The notes under the pieces are model-generated. The model was not told the origin of the DNA and searched no databases. It saw only the letters and a list, made by a program, of their open reading frames with translations. Positions 1 through 7,706 of a DNA stretch of 64,000 nt are shown piece after piece (the stretch's first letter is position 1; each line of letters begins with the position of its first letter). The stretch spans positions 310,001-374,000 of the forward strand of contig NZ_JAMXST010000003.1 in assembly GCF_024124905.1 (NCBI RefSeq), read 5' to 3'. The DNA comes from Cellulosimicrobium cellulans. Lineage in GTDB: Bacteria > Actinomycetota > Actinomycetes > Actinomycetales > Cellulomonadaceae. A program made the translations under genes and the position numbers.

Positions 1-952
1 CCGCGTTGTTCGTCGGGTCGGGCAGCTCGCGGTCGAGGGTCACCGCGCCGTAGGTCACGCCGCCGTCGGTCGAGTAGGCCACCTTGCGGAAGCCCGAGCG
101 CGCCGAGTCGCGCGAGTTGAGCATGACGCGCCCGTCCGAGAGCTCGACCGTCTTGTTCTCGTCCATGCCGGTGCCGACGGGGGTCCCGACCTGCCACGTC
201 GCGCCGTGGTCGTCGGAGTACACGGACACGGCCTGGAACTGCCCCGAGCCGTTGATGATCGTGTACTGCTGGAGCAGGCGCCCCGCGTGCTCGCCGTAGC
301 GGAGCTGGATGCCCTGGCCCGAGGCGGCGAAGCGCGAGCGCCAGCCCAGGTCGGCCGTGACGTCGGCCGTGATGGTGCGGTGGGTCCACGTGCGACCGTC
401 GTCGGTCGAGGCGGACACGTTCGCGTGGATGACGTCGCGGGCGCTCGGGTCGACCCCCGGCTGGGAGCCGCCGAAGCCCTGGTCGTACGACTTCACGTGG
501 AAGTTGAAGACGGTCCCGGTCTCGCGGTCGACGACGTAGCTCGGGTCCGAGTAGCCCTCGATCGGCGCGGTGGTCTTCCCGGCCGCGACGACCTCCTGCG
601 GGCCCCACGTGACGCCCGCGTCGGTGGACCGGCGCTGGAGGATCGAGTTCGGCCCGGGGGAGTCGGCCGCGGTGGGGCGGCCGTCGTAGGAGGCGAGGAC
701 GTCGCCGTTGGGTGCGACGGTGAGCGCCGGGATCCGGTAGTTGGGGAAGCCGCCCTGGCCGTTCGTCGCGAGCTGCTGCTCGGTGTACGTGCCCGGGCCG
801 CCCGTCGCGGGAGCGAGGTCGTGGTCCGGCGCGAGGGTGGCGTGGTGCGCGGCCGCCGTCGTGACGGGGACGACGGCACCGCCCACGCCCAGCGCGAGCG
901 CGGTGGCGAGGGTCAGCGCGCGGCGCGCGGGTCTGCGGAGGTGTCCGATCAT
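1..952 (-). CDS. nanH: Exo-alpha-sialidase (GH33), secreted, C-terminus beyond window
   Basis: The first 317 codons of a secreted sialidase that releases terminal sialic acids from glycans. Residues 1-35 form a signal peptide with an arginine-rich start and a hydrophobic core ending in TTAAA. The sialidase fold follows: the YRIP motif at 72-75 carries the first triad arginine, and Asp boxes lie at 109-116 (STDAGVTW), 182-189, 246-253 and 294-301. YDGRP at 89-93 holds the likely acid/base Asp, Glu270 the catalytic Glu, and Arg281 the second triad arginine. The ATG start has AAGGA just upstream. The gene runs off the left edge, so any C-terminal lectin or cell-wall domain is unseen. It faces away from the nan genes but carries a near-identical operator, which implies joint control with them. 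Confidence 0.93.
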   Translation of the reverse strand, partial: MIGHLRRPARRALTLATALALGVGGAVVPVTTAAAHHATLAPDHDLAPATGGPGTYTEQQLATNGQGGFPNYRIPALTVAPNGDVLASYDGRPTAADSPGPNSILQRRSTDAGVTWGPQEVVAAGKTTAPIEGYSDPSYVVDRETGTVFNFHVKSYDQGFGGSQPGVDPSARDVIHANVSASTDDGRTWTHRTITADVTADLGWRSRFAASGQGIQLRYGEHAGRLLQQYTIINGSGQFQAVSVYSDDHGATWQVGTPVGTGMDENKTVELSDGRVMLNSRDSARSGFRKVAYSTDGGVTYGAVTLDRELPDPTNNA

Positions 953-1030
953 GCCGTTCCTTCCGGTCGGTGCTCGGCGCGACGGGGACGACGTGGAACG
1001 CGGCGACGCTGCCGAGGACGCTTGAACAGA

Positions 1031-1052
1031 TGACGTCAGATGTCTGACGTCA
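1031..1052. promoter_or_regulatory. Operator upstream of sialidase (candidate GntR site)
   Basis: A perfect 10-bp inverted repeat, TGACGTCAGA / TCTGACGTCA, with a 2-bp centre, lies about 80 bp upstream of the sialidase start. A degenerate copy (17 of 22 positions) lies between gntR and the importer at 5894-5915. That the cluster's FadR-type regulator binds it is inferred from these two positions. Confidence 0.75.
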
Positions 1053-1106
1053 GGAAGGTAGCCCGAGGGGGCGCGCGGGTCAAGGGGAGGGGTCGTGACG
1101 CAGCAC

Positions 1107-1146
1107 GACGCCCGCCGGTCGCAGGGGTCTGCGTCCGGCGGGCGTC
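1107..1146 (-). terminator. Strong hairpin after the LAETG protein gene
   Basis: A 12-bp perfect stem (1107-1118 with 1135-1146) is extended after one mismatch by 5 more pairs around a GGGT tetraloop. It starts 22 bases beyond the stop of the surface protein gene. There is no U-tract, which is common for terminator-like hairpins in high-GC actinobacteria. Confidence 0.6.
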
Positions 1147-1168
1147 GCGGGGTGGTGGTGCGGGGGTC

Positions 1169-1840
1169 TCAGCCTCGGCGCGCGCGGCGCGACAGGAGCA
1201 CGATGGCGGCGCCCACCGCGGCGAGGCCGGCGGCGAGGGCCGCGTACAGCCCCACCGTCGCGCCGGTCTCCGCCAGGCTCGGGTTCGACGCGGACGCGCT
1301 CACCTCGTTCGAGACGGGGACGACCTCGACCGGGTCGTCGTGCCCGGGCGGGTTCGTCGCGCAGTCGGGCGACGAGGGCGGGTAGACCGTGGTCACCAGG
1401 ACGTGCGGGTTGACCTCGAAGCTCACGTCGACGGCGGGGCGCACCCAGTCGTACTCGTCGCCCTCGACCCACTCGCCGTCCTCGAGGCGCCACCCCGGCC
1501 AGTCGACGCCCTTGCCCTGGTCATCGACGACGGAGCCCGGCCACAGCAGGCGGCCCTGGAGCGGCAGCCCGGACGTGACGACGCTCTCGCCGTCGGGGTT
1601 GATCCAGGTGACCGTGACGGTGTCGTGGTCGGTGCCCTCGACCTCGATCGCGTAGTCGAGGTACGCGGCGTCGTCCTCGCACGCCGAGACGAGGGTCGTG
1701 AGGCGCATCGACGGCTGGGACGGCACGTAGGTGTCGCCCTCCGCGGCGTGGGCGGCCGGGCCGGCGAGGAGCGCGGCGGAGGCGGCGAGGGCGGCGGTGG
1801 TGGCCCGCACCAGGGTGCGGCGTCCGGTCGTGGTGCTCAT
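1169..1840 (-). CDS. Small cell-wall-anchored protein with LAETG sorting signal
   Basis: A 223-residue secreted protein. It has a signal peptide (about residues 1-33, ending AAHAAE), a short extracellular domain of no recognised family with one Cys near the start and one near residue 155, and a C-terminal sorting signal. That signal is LAETG followed by about 20 hydrophobic residues and RRARRG. The LAxTG form is the substrate motif of class E sortases common in high-GC actinobacteria. No sortase gene is in the window. The ATG was chosen because the signal peptide begins there; an earlier in-frame start at 2017 would add about 59 residues of unlikely composition. It sits between the sialidase and nagB on the same strand but has its own promoter region. 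Function unknown. Confidence 0.8.
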   Translation of the reverse strand: MSTTTGRRTLVRATTAALAASAALLAGPAAHAAEGDTYVPSQPSMRLTTLVSACEDDAAYLDYAIEVEGTDHDTVTVTWINPDGESVVTSGLPLQGRLLWPGSVVDDQGKGVDWPGWRLEDGEWVEGDEYDWVRPAVDVSFEVNPHVLVTTVYPPSSPDCATNPPGHDDPVEVVPVSNEVSASASNPSLAETGATVGLYAALAAGLAAVGAAIVLLSRRARRG

Positions 1841-1977
1841 GGTGGTTCCCGTCGGGTCGTGGTCGGTCGAGCGCGACGGGTACCGTCCTGGGGCGCGACC
1901 GTGCCACCGCCGGACCGGCGGTTCGGGGTGGCAAGGGCGCGGGCGTGTCGGACGCGTGAGGCGGCACCGCCGTGATC

Positions 1978-2021
1978 GCCGGTGCCCGCACTGGCAGGGG
2001 GCTGAGCGTACGGGCACCGGC
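1978..2021 (-). other. Hairpin at the 5' end of a long leader
   Basis: An 11-bp perfect inverted repeat (GCCGGTGCCCG at 1978-1988 with its complement at 2011-2021) surrounds a 22-nt loop. If transcription starts about 7 bases after the -10 at 2030-2035, this hairpin forms the first bases of a roughly 180-nt leader of the LAETG gene. It could stabilise the mRNA or act in regulation. A second small hairpin (8-bp arms) lies near 1907-1923. Confidence 0.4.
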
Positions 2022-2029
2022 TGTCCCCC

Positions 2030-2062
2030 ACGCTAGACAGGCAACTGGACAGACGTCCAGTT
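2030..2062 (-). promoter_or_regulatory. Promoter with overlapping inverted repeat for the LAETG gene
   Basis: Reading leftward, a TAGCGT -10 (2035-2030) is preceded at 18-bp spacing by TGGACG. The inverted repeat AACTGGAC / GTCCAGTT (2043-2050 and 2055-2062, 4-bp centre) overlaps that -35 position, as a repressor site would. The 1841-2179 stretch has no gene. It holds this promoter, the leader hairpin and the repeat at 2085-2165. Confidence 0.5.
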
Positions 2063-2084
2063 CGATGCCGGGTGAATGTCCGGT

Positions 2085-2165
2085 GCCGAGAACGACACTG
2101 GTGTCGTTATCAGGGCGAAAGCGACAGCAACGTCGTGCTCGACGGCGAGCGGCGTCGTTCTCGGC
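2085..2165. repeat. Complex palindromic repeat, copy 1
   Basis: Outer 12-bp arms GCCGAGAACGAC (2085-2096) and their complement (2154-2165) enclose AACGACAC-TG-GTGTCGTT (2091-2108) and a module GTCGTTATC...AGCGAC. That module, and the nearby GTCGTGCTCGAC, recur in the palindrome at 30053-30111 (19 of 23 positions over the module). It lies 14 bp past the nagB stop and may also work as a terminator. Confidence 0.6.
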
Positions 2166-2179
2166 GCCCGGCGGAGGGT

Positions 2180-2962
2180 CTACAGGCCCTGCCAGTCCGG
2201 CTTGGACGCGTACGTCTGGCGGTAGTAGTCCCCGAGCTGCAGGCGCGAGGCCGCCGCGTCGTCGACCAGGACCGTCGCGTGCGGGTGCATCTGCATGATC
2301 GTCGCGGGCCACAACGCCGAGATCGGGCCCTCCACGAGCTGGTGCACCGCCTCCGCCTTGCCCTTGCCCGACGCCAGCAGCACCAGGTGCCGCGCCGACA
2401 TGATCGTCGCCAGCCCCTGCGTCAGACAGTGCCGCGGCACCCGCTCCACGTCGTCCCCGAAGAACCGCGCGTTGTCCTCGCGCGTCTGCGCCGTCAACGT
2501 CTTGATCCGCGTCCGCGACGCCAGCGACGACCCCGGCTCGTTGAACGCGATGTGCCCGTCCGTCCCGATCCCCAGGATCTGCAGGTCCACGCCCCCGGCC
2601 CCCGCGATCGCCTCCTCGTACGCCGCGCACGCCGCGACCAGGTCCTCGGCGTTGCCGTCCGGACCCTGGACCGCGCCCGGGGCGAAGTCCACCCGCGAGG
2701 CGATCTCCGTCTCGATCACGTTCCGGTACCGCTCCGGATGCTCCACCGGCAGGCCCACGTACTCGTCCAGCATGAACGCCTTGACACCCGCGAACGACAA
2801 CCCGCCCTCACGATGGCGCCGCGCCAGCTCGTCGTACACCTTCAGCGGCGACGAACCCGTCGCCAGCCCCAGCACCGACTCCGGCCGCGACCGCACCACC
2901 TTCTCGATCGCGTCCGCAGCCAGCACCGCCAACCGCTCCGCCGGAGCGATCACGACCTCCAT
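2180..2962 (-). CDS. nagB: Glucosamine-6-phosphate deaminase
   Basis: A cytoplasmic enzyme converting glucosamine-6-phosphate to fructose-6-phosphate and ammonia, the last step of amino-sugar catabolism before glycolysis. The 260-residue length is normal. Family motifs are LATGSSPLKVY near residue 33, MLDEYVGL with Asp66/Glu67 at the active site, and GIGTDGHIAFNEPGSS. Its ATG overlaps the stop of the upstream oxidoreductase gene (ATGA), so it is the last, translationally coupled gene of the leftward gntR operon. In this locus it would consume the product of NanA-NanK-NanE action after deacetylation. The deacetylase NagA is not encoded in the window. Confidence 0.95.
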   Translation of the reverse strand: MEVVIAPAERLAVLAADAIEKVVRSRPESVLGLATGSSPLKVYDELARRHREGGLSFAGVKAFMLDEYVGLPVEHPERYRNVIETEIASRVDFAPGAVQGPDGNAEDLVAACAAYEEAIAGAGGVDLQILGIGTDGHIAFNEPGSSLASRTRIKTLTAQTREDNARFFGDDVERVPRHCLTQGLATIMSARHLVLLASGKGKAEAVHQLVEGPISALWPATIMQMHPHATVLVDDAAASRLQLGDYYRQTYASKPDWQGL

Positions 2963-4044
2963 CAGACCCTCGCCTCCTCGGGCACCGTCCGGTGCTCCAC
3001 CGCGACCACGTCGCCCGTCTCGACCGAGCGGTACGCCGCGTCGATCACGGCGAGCGACGCGCGCGCCTCCTCGATCCCGTAGTCGGGCCGCTCCCCGGCG
3101 AGGACCGCGCCGACCACGTGCCGCAGGTACGCCGCCGCGGCGACCTGGCCCGCGTCGGCGGCGACCGTCGTGCGCCCGTCCGCGCCGAACCGCGCGACGG
3201 CGGGGGCGTCGTCGTCCGCGACGGCGTGGCCGTGCGACCCGAGCAGCCGCACCGACGACGTGGTGGGCGTCCCGCCGGGCGCGAACGGGACGCGCCCGAG
3301 GGTGATCGTCGCGGTCACGCCGCGCTCCAGCTCGAGCGTGACGACCGCCGTGTCCTCGACCCCGGCCTCGCGGTGCGGCTCCAGGAAGAGCGACCCCGCG
3401 AAGGCGTGCACCTCGACCGTGCGGAGCCCGGTGAGGTGGTGCGCCGCGTCGGCGCAGTAGCCGAGGAAGTTCAGCAGCTCGCCGCCCCCGGACAGCGCGC
3501 GGTCCACGACGAGGCCCGGGCGCTCGACCGACGTCGCGAAGTGCGCGCCGGAGGCGAGGAACTCGAGGTCCAGGTGGCGCGGCAGGCCCACGTGGCCGGC
3601 GTCGACCCACGCGCGCAGACGGCGCAGCGCGGGCGCGTGCGTGCGGTTCACGACGGCGCACGTGCGCCCCGTGCGGGCGGCGACGGCGACGAGGCGGTCG
3701 GCGTCGGCGAGCGTCGTCGCGACGGGCTTGTCGACGAGCACGTCGAGGCCCGCCTCCAGCAGCGCGGCGGCGAGGCGCGCGTGCCGGGTCGGCTCGGCGC
3801 ACACGACGACGAGGTCGACCGCGCTGCCCAGGGCCTCCGCGACCGCCGCCACGTCGGCGACCTCGGCGTACGGCACCCCGGCGCGCTCGGCGACGGCGCG
3901 CGAGTCGTCGCGCACCCAGCCGGGCGCGTCCGCCTCCTCGACGACGCCGACGATCTCGACGCGGTCGTCGGCGGCGAGGATGCGCAGGTAGTCGGCCGCG
4001 TGGCGCACGGCCGACGCGAACGCGACGCGCAGGGTCGTGCTCAT
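2962..4044 (-). CDS. Gfo/Idh/MocA family oxidoreductase (2 of 2)
   Basis: A 360-residue NAD(P)-dependent oxidoreductase. The Rossmann domain starts at once (LRVAFASAVRHAADYLRIL), with a less typical glycine pattern than its neighbour. The catalytic-type DKP motif lies near residue 95, in place of the usual EKP. The C-terminal alpha/beta domain contains GGGELLNFLGYCADAAHHL, the region that normally holds substrate-binding His/Asp residues. It overlaps both neighbours by 4 or fewer bases. Gfo/Idh/MocA enzymes in sialic acid loci include the YjhC/NanOX enzymes that reshape 2,7-anhydro-Neu5Ac, so such a role is plausible here but not proven. An inositol- or sugar-dehydrogenase role is the alternative. 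Confidence 0.85.
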   Translation of the reverse strand: MSTTLRVAFASAVRHAADYLRILAADDRVEIVGVVEEADAPGWVRDDSRAVAERAGVPYAEVADVAAVAEALGSAVDLVVVCAEPTRHARLAAALLEAGLDVLVDKPVATTLADADRLVAVAARTGRTCAVVNRTHAPALRRLRAWVDAGHVGLPRHLDLEFLASGAHFATSVERPGLVVDRALSGGGELLNFLGYCADAAHHLTGLRTVEVHAFAGSLFLEPHREAGVEDTAVVTLELERGVTATITLGRVPFAPGGTPTTSSVRLLGSHGHAVADDDAPAVARFGADGRTTVAADAGQVAAAAYLRHVVGAVLAGERPDYGIEEARASLAVIDAAYRSVETGDVVAVEHRTVPEEARV

Positions 4045-5102
4045 GCGGCCACCCCCGTGGTCGCGTAGCCGGGCACGTCGGCGACGCGCTCGCGCCGCCC
4101 GGAGACGAGCGAGCGCTGCGCGGCGAGCGCGGTCGCGAGCGCGGCCCGCACCTGCGGCGTCGTGACGACGGGCGCCGCGTCGCCGTGCACCACGTCGAGC
4201 CAGTGCGCGAGCTGGATCCCCAGCGCGCCCTCGACGGAGACGGGCGGGGCGGTCGTGGCGTCGGAGTGCAGGCCGTCCTCTTCGGTGGTCGAGTGCGCGA
4301 GCGTCCCCTCGGTCCCCACGAGCACGACCCGGCGCACGAGCTCGCCGCGGCGGCGCAGCGCGTAGCAGAGCTCGAGCGTGGCGAGCGCGCCCGACGCCGT
4401 GCGGAGCTGCACGTGGAACGAGTCGGGCGACTCCATCTCGGGCGAGAACGTGCGGAAGCCGCGCGCGAAGACCTCGACCGGCTCGTCGTCGAGCAGCCAC
4501 GTCGCGAGGTCCATGATGTGGGTGCCGTTGTGCACGGGGTGACCGCCCGACAGCTCGGGGTCGAGCTGCCAGCCGCGCCACCCGGCGGGCCACGCGTGCC
4601 CCGTGTACCAGGAGACGTGCGCGAGCCGCGGGGTGCCGATCTCGCCCCGGTGGGCCGCGGCGGCGAGCGCCGTCACGGCAGGCTGGAAGCGCACGGTCTG
4701 CCCGACGACGAGCGTCGTGCCCCGGCCCTCGGTCGCCGCGACCATGGCGTCGAGGTCGGGCAGCGACAGCGCCGCCGGCTTCTCGACCTGGACGTGCTTG
4801 CCCGCCTCGCCGGCCGCGACCGTGTCGCGCGCGTGGGCGGGTGTCGCGGTGACGACGTCGACCGCGTGGACGGCGTCGTCGTCGAGCGCCTCGTCGAGGG
4901 ACGTCGTGGCGCGGGCGCCGGGCACGAGCGCGGCGAGCGCCCGGGCCCGCGCGAGGTCGTGCCCCACGACCCACCGCACGTCCGCGCGGGGCAGCCCGGC
5001 GAGCGCGGCGACGTGCTCGCGCGCGAACGCGCCGATGCCGACGACGGCGACGCCGACGGGCGGGCGTGCGGGCGCCTGGGCACGGGCGGGTGCGGGTCTC
5101 AC
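4041..5102 (-). CDS. Gfo/Idh/MocA family oxidoreductase (1 of 2)
   Basis: A 353-residue oxidoreductase with a clear N-terminal Rossmann site (VAVVGIGAFAREHVAAL, residues about 17-33), an EKP motif carrying the family lysine near residue 98, and GGHPVHNGTHIMDLATWLL near 195, where His and Asp residues usually contact the sugar. The GTG start overlaps the gntR stop (GTGA), and its own stop overlaps the next start (ATGA). It is paired with a second, divergent-sequence member of the same superfamily. The operon position points to conversion of an unusual sialic acid form or derived amino sugar. The substrate cannot be read from the sequence. Confidence 0.87.
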   Translation of the reverse strand: MRPAPARAQAPARPPVGVAVVGIGAFAREHVAALAGLPRADVRWVVGHDLARARALAALVPGARATTSLDEALDDDAVHAVDVVTATPAHARDTVAAGEAGKHVQVEKPAALSLPDLDAMVAATEGRGTTLVVGQTVRFQPAVTALAAAAHRGEIGTPRLAHVSWYTGHAWPAGWRGWQLDPELSGGHPVHNGTHIMDLATWLLDDEPVEVFARGFRTFSPEMESPDSFHVQLRTASGALATLELCYALRRRGELVRRVVLVGTEGTLAHSTTEEDGLHSDATTAPPVSVEGALGIQLAHWLDVVHGDAAPVVTTPQVRAALATALAAQRSLVSGRRERVADVPGYATTGVAA

Positions 5103-5854
5103 GCCGTGGTCACCCCGAGCGCGCGGTCGATCGGCTCGTAGTGCGAGACGACCGCGGCGCGGAACGCCTCGACGTCGCCGGCCTCGGCGGCGTCGAGCAT
5201 CTCGCCGTGCGCGCGGGCGGTCTGGTCGAGGTCGGCCGCGACGGAGATGCCGAGCTTGGGCACCACGGCGGTGTGGACGTCCCAGAACGCGGCGACGAGC
5301 TGGCCGACGAGCGAGTTGTCGAGGCGCGCGAGCAGGCCCGTGTGGAACGCGCGGTCCTGTTTGGGGAAGCTCAGCCCGTCGGCCGCGGCGGCCACCATCT
5401 CGTCCACGAGGGCGTGCAGCTCGGGGTTCGAGGTCCCGGCCAGGCTGGCGACGATGACGTCCGCCATGGCGAGGTCGAGCGCCTGGCGGATCTCGACGAC
5501 GTCGCGCAGCGCCCGCAGGTCGTCGCCGGGGGAGAGCACCCCGCGGAACACGAGCGCCTCGACGAGCGCGTCCAGGGACATGTTGCCGACGAACGTGCCG
5601 TGCCCGTGCCGGACCTCGACGATGTCGAGCGTCGACAGGGTGCGGATCGCCTCGCGCACGCTCGACCGGGACACGCCCAGGTGCTCGCAGAGCTCCGCCT
5701 CGGTCGGCAGCGGGTCCCCGGGGCGCAGCCCCTCGCCGAGGATGAAGTCCTTGATCCGGTCGGCGGTGGTGGTGCGCCGGGGAGCGGTCGCGCCGGGTCC
5801 GCCGTCGCGGGACGCGTCGAGCGTGCTGAAGCTCCTGCGCCGTGGTGTCGCCAT
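5099..5854 (-). CDS. FadR-subfamily GntR regulator of the sialic acid locus
   Basis: A 251-residue transcription regulator. An N-terminal winged helix (TTADRIKDFILGEGLRPGD then LCEHLGVSRSSVREAIRTL, about residues 35-100) is followed by an all-helical FCD ligand-binding domain, with the Asp/His-rich pattern usual for a metal-assisted sugar-acid pocket. The ATG at 5854 was chosen over upstream in-frame starts because AAGGGG lies just before it. It is the first gene of the leftward operon and diverges from the importer operon. The most likely ligand is Neu5Ac or a pathway intermediate. It plays the role of NanR but need not be orthologous to E. coli NanR. Confidence 0.9.
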   Translation of the reverse strand: MATPRRRSFSTLDASRDGGPGATAPRRTTTADRIKDFILGEGLRPGDPLPTEAELCEHLGVSRSSVREAIRTLSTLDIVEVRHGHGTFVGNMSLDALVEALVFRGVLSPGDDLRALRDVVEIRQALDLAMADVIVASLAGTSNPELHALVDEMVAAAADGLSFPKQDRAFHTGLLARLDNSLVGQLVAAFWDVHTAVVPKLGISVAADLDQTARAHGEMLDAAEAGDVEAFRAAVVSHYEPIDRALGVTTA

Positions 5855-5893
5855 CTTGACCCCTTCGGTTTCTGGTCCTAGTGTCATGCTACA

Positions 5894-5915
5894 CAACGTC
5901 AGACATCAGACATCT
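5894..5915. promoter_or_regulatory. Operator between gntR and importer operon
   Basis: This site matches the complement of the sialidase operator at 17 of 22 positions (core ACGTCAGACATC at 5896-5907). It lies 40 bp upstream of each divergent start, immediately beside a TAGCAT -10-like element for gntR (complement of 5886-5891). One site could therefore control both operons and autoregulate the repressor. Confidence 0.7.
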
Positions 5916-5954
5916 TCTCTCCGGAACGATGTCGGTCTCATGTCAGGAGAACCA

Positions 5955-7556
5955 ATGAAGCTTCACGTCAGCTCACCTCCCCGCAGGGGAGTCGCTGCGG
6001 TCGCCGCGGGCGTCGTGCTCGCGCTCGGCCTCGCGGCGTGCTCCGGTGGGGGCGCTGCGCAGGACGACCCGACCGAGGGCAGCGCCGCCCAGGGCGAGAT
6101 CGACCCCGACGCCGTGATCGAGGCGGGCATCTCGTACTCCCTCTCCGGTGGCTTCGACCCGATGATCACCACCGGTGCCGTGACAGTAGCGGCCAACTGG
6201 CACGTGTTCGAGGGACTCACCGAGCTCGACCCCGCGACGCGCGAGGTCTACCCCGCGCTCGGCACCGACCTCCCCGCCCCGGTCGACGAGACGCACTACG
6301 AGGTGGACCTCCGCGAGGGCGCGGTCTTCCACGACGGCACGCCCGTCACCGTCGACGACGTCGTCTACAGCTTCGACCGCGTGCTCGACCCGGCCAACGA
6401 GTCGCTCTACGCCGGCTTCATCGACTTCCTCGAGTCCGTCACCCCCGTCGACGACGACACGGTCTCGATCAACCTCAAGTACCCCTTCAGCCTCGTGCCC
6501 GAGCGCCTCTCGGTCGTCAAGATCGTCCCGAAGGCCCTCGTCGAGTCCGACTACGAGGCGTTCAACGCGCTGCCCGTCGGCACCGGACCGTTCAAGATGA
6601 CCCAGGCCACGCCCGACGACAAGATCACGTTCGAGCGCTTCGACGGCTACACGGGCACCCGCCCCGCGCTGGCGGCCGGCCTCGTGTGGAACCTGCTCTC
6701 CGACCCCGCCGCACGCGTCACCGCGATGAGCTCCGGCACCGTCAGCGCGATCGAGGACGTCCCCTACATCGACGTCCCGACGCTCGAGGGCACCGTGGAC
6801 GTCGAGTCCGTCCAGTCGTTCGGCACGCTCTTCATGATGTTCAACACGGACCTGCCCCCGTTCGACGACGTCCGCGTGCGCCAGGCGTTCTTCTACGCGC
6901 TCGACATGGACAAGATCATCGACAACGGCCTGCTCGGCAACGGCGCGGCGGCCACGAGCTTCCTCCCGCAGAGCCACCCCAACTTCCACGAGGCGTCCAC
7001 GGTCTACTCCTACGACCCGGACAAGGCCAAGGCGCTGCTCGCCGAGGCCGGGGTGAGCGACCTGTCGATCACCCTCATGACGACCGACACCGGCTGGGTC
7101 GCGGACATCGCCCCGCTCATCAAGGAGAACCTCGACGCGATCGGCGTCGACACGACGCTCGACATCGGCCAGTCCGGCGGCCAGTACACCAAGGTCGACA
7201 ACGGCGACCTGCAGGTCATGGTCGCGCCGGGCGACCCGTCGGTGTTCGGCAACGACCCCGACCTGCTCATGCGCTGGTGGTACGGCGACAACGTGTGGTC
7301 GCAGTCGCGCTACCGCTGGAACGACGACCCGAAGTTCGCCGAGCTCCAGTCGATCCTCGACGCCGCCGTGCGCACGTCCGGCGACGAGCAGCAGGAGCTG
7401 TGGAACCAGGCGTTCGACCTGATCTCCGACGAGGTGCCGCTCTACCCGCTGCTGCACCGCCAGCTCCCGACCGCGTGGGACGGCTCCACGCTCTCCGGGT
7501 TCTCGCCCCTGCCGATCACCGGCCTGTCGTTCCTCGACGCCGGCCTCGTCAAGTAG
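5955..7556 (+). CDS. Sialic acid ABC importer, substrate-binding lipoprotein (family 5)
   Basis: A 533-residue extracytoplasmic solute-binding protein of the peptide/oligopeptide type. The signal peptide ends in the lipobox LAAC with Cys29 as the lipid anchor, then a Gly/Ala/acidic linker. The body shows family-5 hallmarks: VFEGLTELDP, FHDGTPVTVDDVVYSFDRVL, LPVGTGPFKM, DDVRVRQAFFYALDMDKII and a C-terminal LLHRQLPTAW. AGGAGA lies 5 bases before the ATG. Family-5 systems can import sialic acid instead of peptides, as SatABCD does in Haemophilus ducreyi. The co-encoded nanAKE genes argue for that substrate here. A strong hairpin follows the stop codon. Confidence 0.9.
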   Translation: MKLHVSSPPRRGVAAVAAGVVLALGLAACSGGGAAQDDPTEGSAAQGEIDPDAVIEAGISYSLSGGFDPMITTGAVTVAANWHVFEGLTELDPATREVYPALGTDLPAPVDETHYEVDLREGAVFHDGTPVTVDDVVYSFDRVLDPANESLYAGFIDFLESVTPVDDDTVSINLKYPFSLVPERLSVVKIVPKALVESDYEAFNALPVGTGPFKMTQATPDDKITFERFDGYTGTRPALAAGLVWNLLSDPAARVTAMSSGTVSAIEDVPYIDVPTLEGTVDVESVQSFGTLFMMFNTDLPPFDDVRVRQAFFYALDMDKIIDNGLLGNGAAATSFLPQSHPNFHEASTVYSYDPDKAKALLAEAGVSDLSITLMTTDTGWVADIAPLIKENLDAIGVDTTLDIGQSGGQYTKVDNGDLQVMVAPGDPSVFGNDPDLLMRWWYGDNVWSQSRYRWNDDPKFAELQSILDAAVRTSGDEQQELWNQAFDLISDEVPLYPLLHRQLPTAWDGSTLSGFSPLPITGLSFLDAGLVK

Positions 7557-7601
7557 CCGCGGGCCCGTAGCCCTCGGCGCCGACCGGCTCCGGCCGTCTC
7601 G

Positions 7602-7641
7602 CCGGTCCCCTCGCCCGTCCCCCTCGGGGCGAGGGGACCGG
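7602..7641 (+). other. Intra-operon hairpin after the binding-protein gene
   Basis: A perfect 15-bp GC-rich stem (7602-7616 with 7627-7641) and a 10-nt loop sit between the binding-protein gene and the first permease. Such structures commonly protect upstream mRNA or partly end transcription, letting the binding protein be made in excess over the membrane parts. Confidence 0.6.
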
Positions 7642-7706
7642 TACCCGCCCGGCACCCAGAACGGACAGACCATGCACCGCACCCCCGACGCACCGGGAGG
7701 CCGACC

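Noticed and set aside
206-1033. Plus-strand reading frames opposite the sialidase
   Set aside because: The minus strand encodes YRIP and four Asp boxes in one continuous frame. The plus-strand frames are shadows.
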